Assembly (NCBI RefSeq): GCF_030053425.1
Contig: NZ_JASGBI010000001.1
Location: 2,054,001-2,118,000 of the forward strand
Direction: 5' to 3'
Source: Lysobacter stagni
GTDB taxonomy: Bacteria; Pseudomonadota; Gammaproteobacteria; Xanthomonadales; Xanthomonadaceae
DNA length: 64,000 bases
Position numbers and translations under genes: made by a program. Under the pieces are notes generated by a model that saw only the letters and a program-made list of their open reading frames with translations, was not told the DNA's origin and ran no database searches. Of this stretch, positions 62,505 through 64,000 are shown in pieces; position 1 is the stretch's first letter, and every line of letters starts with the position of its first letter.

Positions 62505-63179
62505 TCAGATGCCGTCGAGGCGACGCGCCTGCATGAACTTCTGGCTCCAGTAGCCGGTGTCGAGGTTGGACACCTGCACGTCCTTGCCGCGGCTGGGGGC
62601 GTGGACGAAACGGCCTTCGCCAACGTAGATGCCGACGTGGTCAACGCGGCCGCGACGGCCGAAGAACACCAGGTCGCCGGCGGCCAGCTTGGCCTTGTCG
62701 TTGATCAGCTCGCCATTCTTGGCCATCTCGCGCGAGACGCGCGGGAGCTCGATGCCCAGGGCGTTGCGGAACACGTAACCCACCAGCCCGCTGCAGTCGA
62801 AGCCCTTGTCCGGGTCGCTGCCGCCCCAGCGGTAGGGCGTGCCCAGCAACGCCATCGCGCGCTGCAGGACCGTCTTGATCTTGCTCTGCTGTTCGGTCGG
62901 CAGGTTGGCGACCGGATCGCCCACCGAGGCCGCCGGGACCAGCAGGCGGTTCAGGTCGGTGGCCAGCAGCAGGGCGCGGTCGGACAGGCTCATGGCCTCC
63001 GGCAGCGCGGTGTTGGTGACGGGAGCCGGGGCGTCGGCGGAATCGCCGGCCAGTGAAGAACTGGGGACCTGCTGGGCGAATACCGGAGCGGCCATCAGCA
63101 CCAGCGACGCGGCGAGGGTGAGACGGAGCGGTGCCCGGCCCATGCGGTTCTCGTTGGCGTCACTGGAGGAATTCGGCAT
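62505..63179 (-). CDS. NlpC/P60-family exported peptidase 1
   Basis: This 224-residue NlpC/P60 cysteine peptidase probably cleaves peptide stems of peptidoglycan. After an N-terminal signal (LRLTLAASLVLMAAPVFA) comes a spacer and the catalytic domain: GTPYRWGGSDPDKGFDCSGL with the nucleophile Cys, DHVGIYVGEGRFVHAPS with the two histidines. Two starts are possible, ATG 63179 and ATG 63143; the second gives a standard signal-peptide N-terminus and has GAGAA upstream. A second NlpC/P60 gene lies upstream in the same direction after about 130 bases. Confidence 0.9.
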   Translation of the reverse strand: MPNSSSDANENRMGRAPLRLTLAASLVLMAAPVFAQQVPSSSLAGDSADAPAPVTNTALPEAMSLSDRALLLATDLNRLLVPAASVGDPVANLPTEQQSKIKTVLQRAMALLGTPYRWGGSDPDKGFDCSGLVGYVFRNALGIELPRVSREMAKNGELINDKAKLAAGDLVFFGRRGRVDHVGIYVGEGRFVHAPSRGKDVQVSNLDTGYWSQKFMQARRLDGI

Positions 63180-63313
63180 CACGCAGGCATCACAAAACGA
63201 TTCGCGAAGGATCATGCCTGCGTAATGAGTGGATGAGGTTCAGATTTCGTTATTTTTTCGTTATGTGAACTCGCGCCAGATCACAAATCGTGCCAAATGC
63301 CTTCACCCGGCCG

Positions 63314-63862
63314 TCACCGCAGGACCCGTTTCGCCCCGGTGTAGTGGTCCCGCCAGTAGCTGCCGTCGAGGTGGTCCAGCCGGACCGTCCCCCCGGTGCT
63401 GGGGGCATGGACGAACCGGCCCTCACCCACATAGATGCCGACGTGGCTGACGGCCTTGCCTTGCCCGAAGAACACCAGATCGCCTGCGGCCAGCCGCTCC
63501 GGCGCGATCCGCGGCCCCTGCCAGGCGGCCAGGTCGCGGGAAGTGCGGGGCAGGCTGAGGGACAACATGTCGCGGTAGACGTAAGTGACCAGGCCGCTGC
63601 AGTCGAAGCCGCCCTCGGGGGTGTTGCCGCCGTAGCGGTACGGCGTGCCGACCAGGCTGATGGCGCGCATCAGGACCGCGTTGGCGGCGTCGGGGTTCTC
63701 GGGCTGGACCACCGGCCAGGCGCGATGCGCGGGAGGGGCCTGGCGCACGGCCTTCTGACCGCCGCCGCAGCCGGCGAGCGCGGCGAGCAGCAGAAGAGAA
63801 AGGAGTACGGGGCCGCGCGCTGGCGCGGGGGCGGGCTTGCCGGGATAATGCCGGGCTCTCAT
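63314..63862 (-). CDS. NlpC/P60-family lipoprotein peptidase 2
   Basis: This 182-residue lipoprotein (lipobox AALAGC) carries an NlpC/P60 domain: GTPYRYGGNTPEGGFDCSGL with the nucleophile Cys, SHVGIYVGEGRFVHAPSTGG with the catalytic His residues. It is a paralogue of peptidase 1, about half identical in the catalytic part by eye, and shorter at the N-terminus. It is probably anchored in the outer membrane. It diverges from slyD. Confidence 0.9.
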   Translation of the reverse strand: MRARHYPGKPAPAPARGPVLLSLLLLAALAGCGGGQKAVRQAPPAHRAWPVVQPENPDAANAVLMRAISLVGTPYRYGGNTPEGGFDCSGLVTYVYRDMLSLSLPRTSRDLAAWQGPRIAPERLAAGDLVFFGQGKAVSHVGIYVGEGRFVHAPSTGGTVRLDHLDGSYWRDHYTGAKRVLR

Positions 63863-63951
63863 CGGCCGGTAGATTGGCCGTTCATGTCGTCGACGGCAAG
63901 CCTGCCGCCGCATCCATGCTGCCCCGCGGTGGCAAACAGCCGAGTCCTGCA

Positions 63952-64000
63952 ATGAAAATCGAGAAAGATCGCGTCGTCCGTTTCCATTACACCGTCTCCG
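63952..64000 (+). CDS. slyD: FKBP-type peptidyl-prolyl isomerase SlyD, 5' end
   Basis: Only the first 16 codons are in the window (MKIEKDRVVRFHYTVS). This matches the start of SlyD, an FKBP-type prolyl isomerase and metallochaperone that begins with a beta strand KI.KD.VV.FHYT. The rest lies beyond the right edge. It diverges from the NlpC/P60 lipoprotein gene. Confidence 0.75.
   Translation, partial: MKIEKDRVVRFHYTVS

Overview
This 64 kb window is GC-rich chromosomal DNA, and the gene content points to a gammaproteobacterium of the Xanthomonadaceae, most like Lysobacter. The assignment is an inference. It rests on a TonB-dependent receptor, orphan gspA/gspB-like genes, a DbpA helicase, many secreted or lipoprotein hydrolases, an ECF42/DGPF cluster, and abundant intergenic palindromic repeats of the kind common in xanthomonads. 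I found no rRNA, tRNA, CRISPR array, prophage or insertion sequence. Nearly all of the window is ordinary chromosome with short intergenic gaps, and the longer gaps hold repeats.

Layout. 1-13 kb: small exported proteins, a TetR regulator divergent from urocanase (hutU), a TPR protein, a phosphotriesterase-family hydrolase, a MATE exporter with a GNAT enzyme, a diheme cytochrome c, and an XRE regulator divergent from an exported alpha/beta hydrolase across a perfect palindrome. 13-20 kb: a PQQ-type sugar dehydrogenase lipoprotein, a ClpP-like lipoprotein, membrane proteins, S4 and GIY-YIG proteins, and dbpA. 20.8-21.85 kb and 55.2-55.6 kb: three copies of a roughly 200-bp multi-hairpin element, each ending in a tandem array built on CAACNG hexamers. 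22-29 kb: DoxX, gspB/gspA, an EamA transporter, a TonB receptor, TfoX and YceI proteins.

29-34 kb: a co-directional ECF42-type sigma factor cluster with two DGPF (YCII) proteins, two VOC proteins and a membrane-anchored SRPBCC protein. One candidate ECF promoter lies ahead of the first gene. 34-41 kb: LysR/cupin/EamA, cyclase, NTP/NDP transporter-like, aldo/keto reductase, DUF72, VOC and GFA proteins. 41-50 kb: a DUF885 lipoprotein, a molybdopterin formate-dehydrogenase-like operon with fdhD, speG, a cyclophilin and a histone-H1-like protein. 50-64 kb: a PadR/membrane-protein pair, intracellular PHA depolymerase, methyltransferase, HemJ/CopD-like protein, alkaline phosphatase, a dicarboxylate symporter with a coupled GNAT protein, a subclass B3 metallo-beta-lactamase with a NUDIX hydrolase, an FMN reductase with a thioesterase, two NlpC/P60 peptidases, and the 5' end of slyD.

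The most promising unexplained signals are the three-copy structured repeat, whose paired stems change sequence together between copies, and the ECF42/DGPF operon with its candidate promoter.
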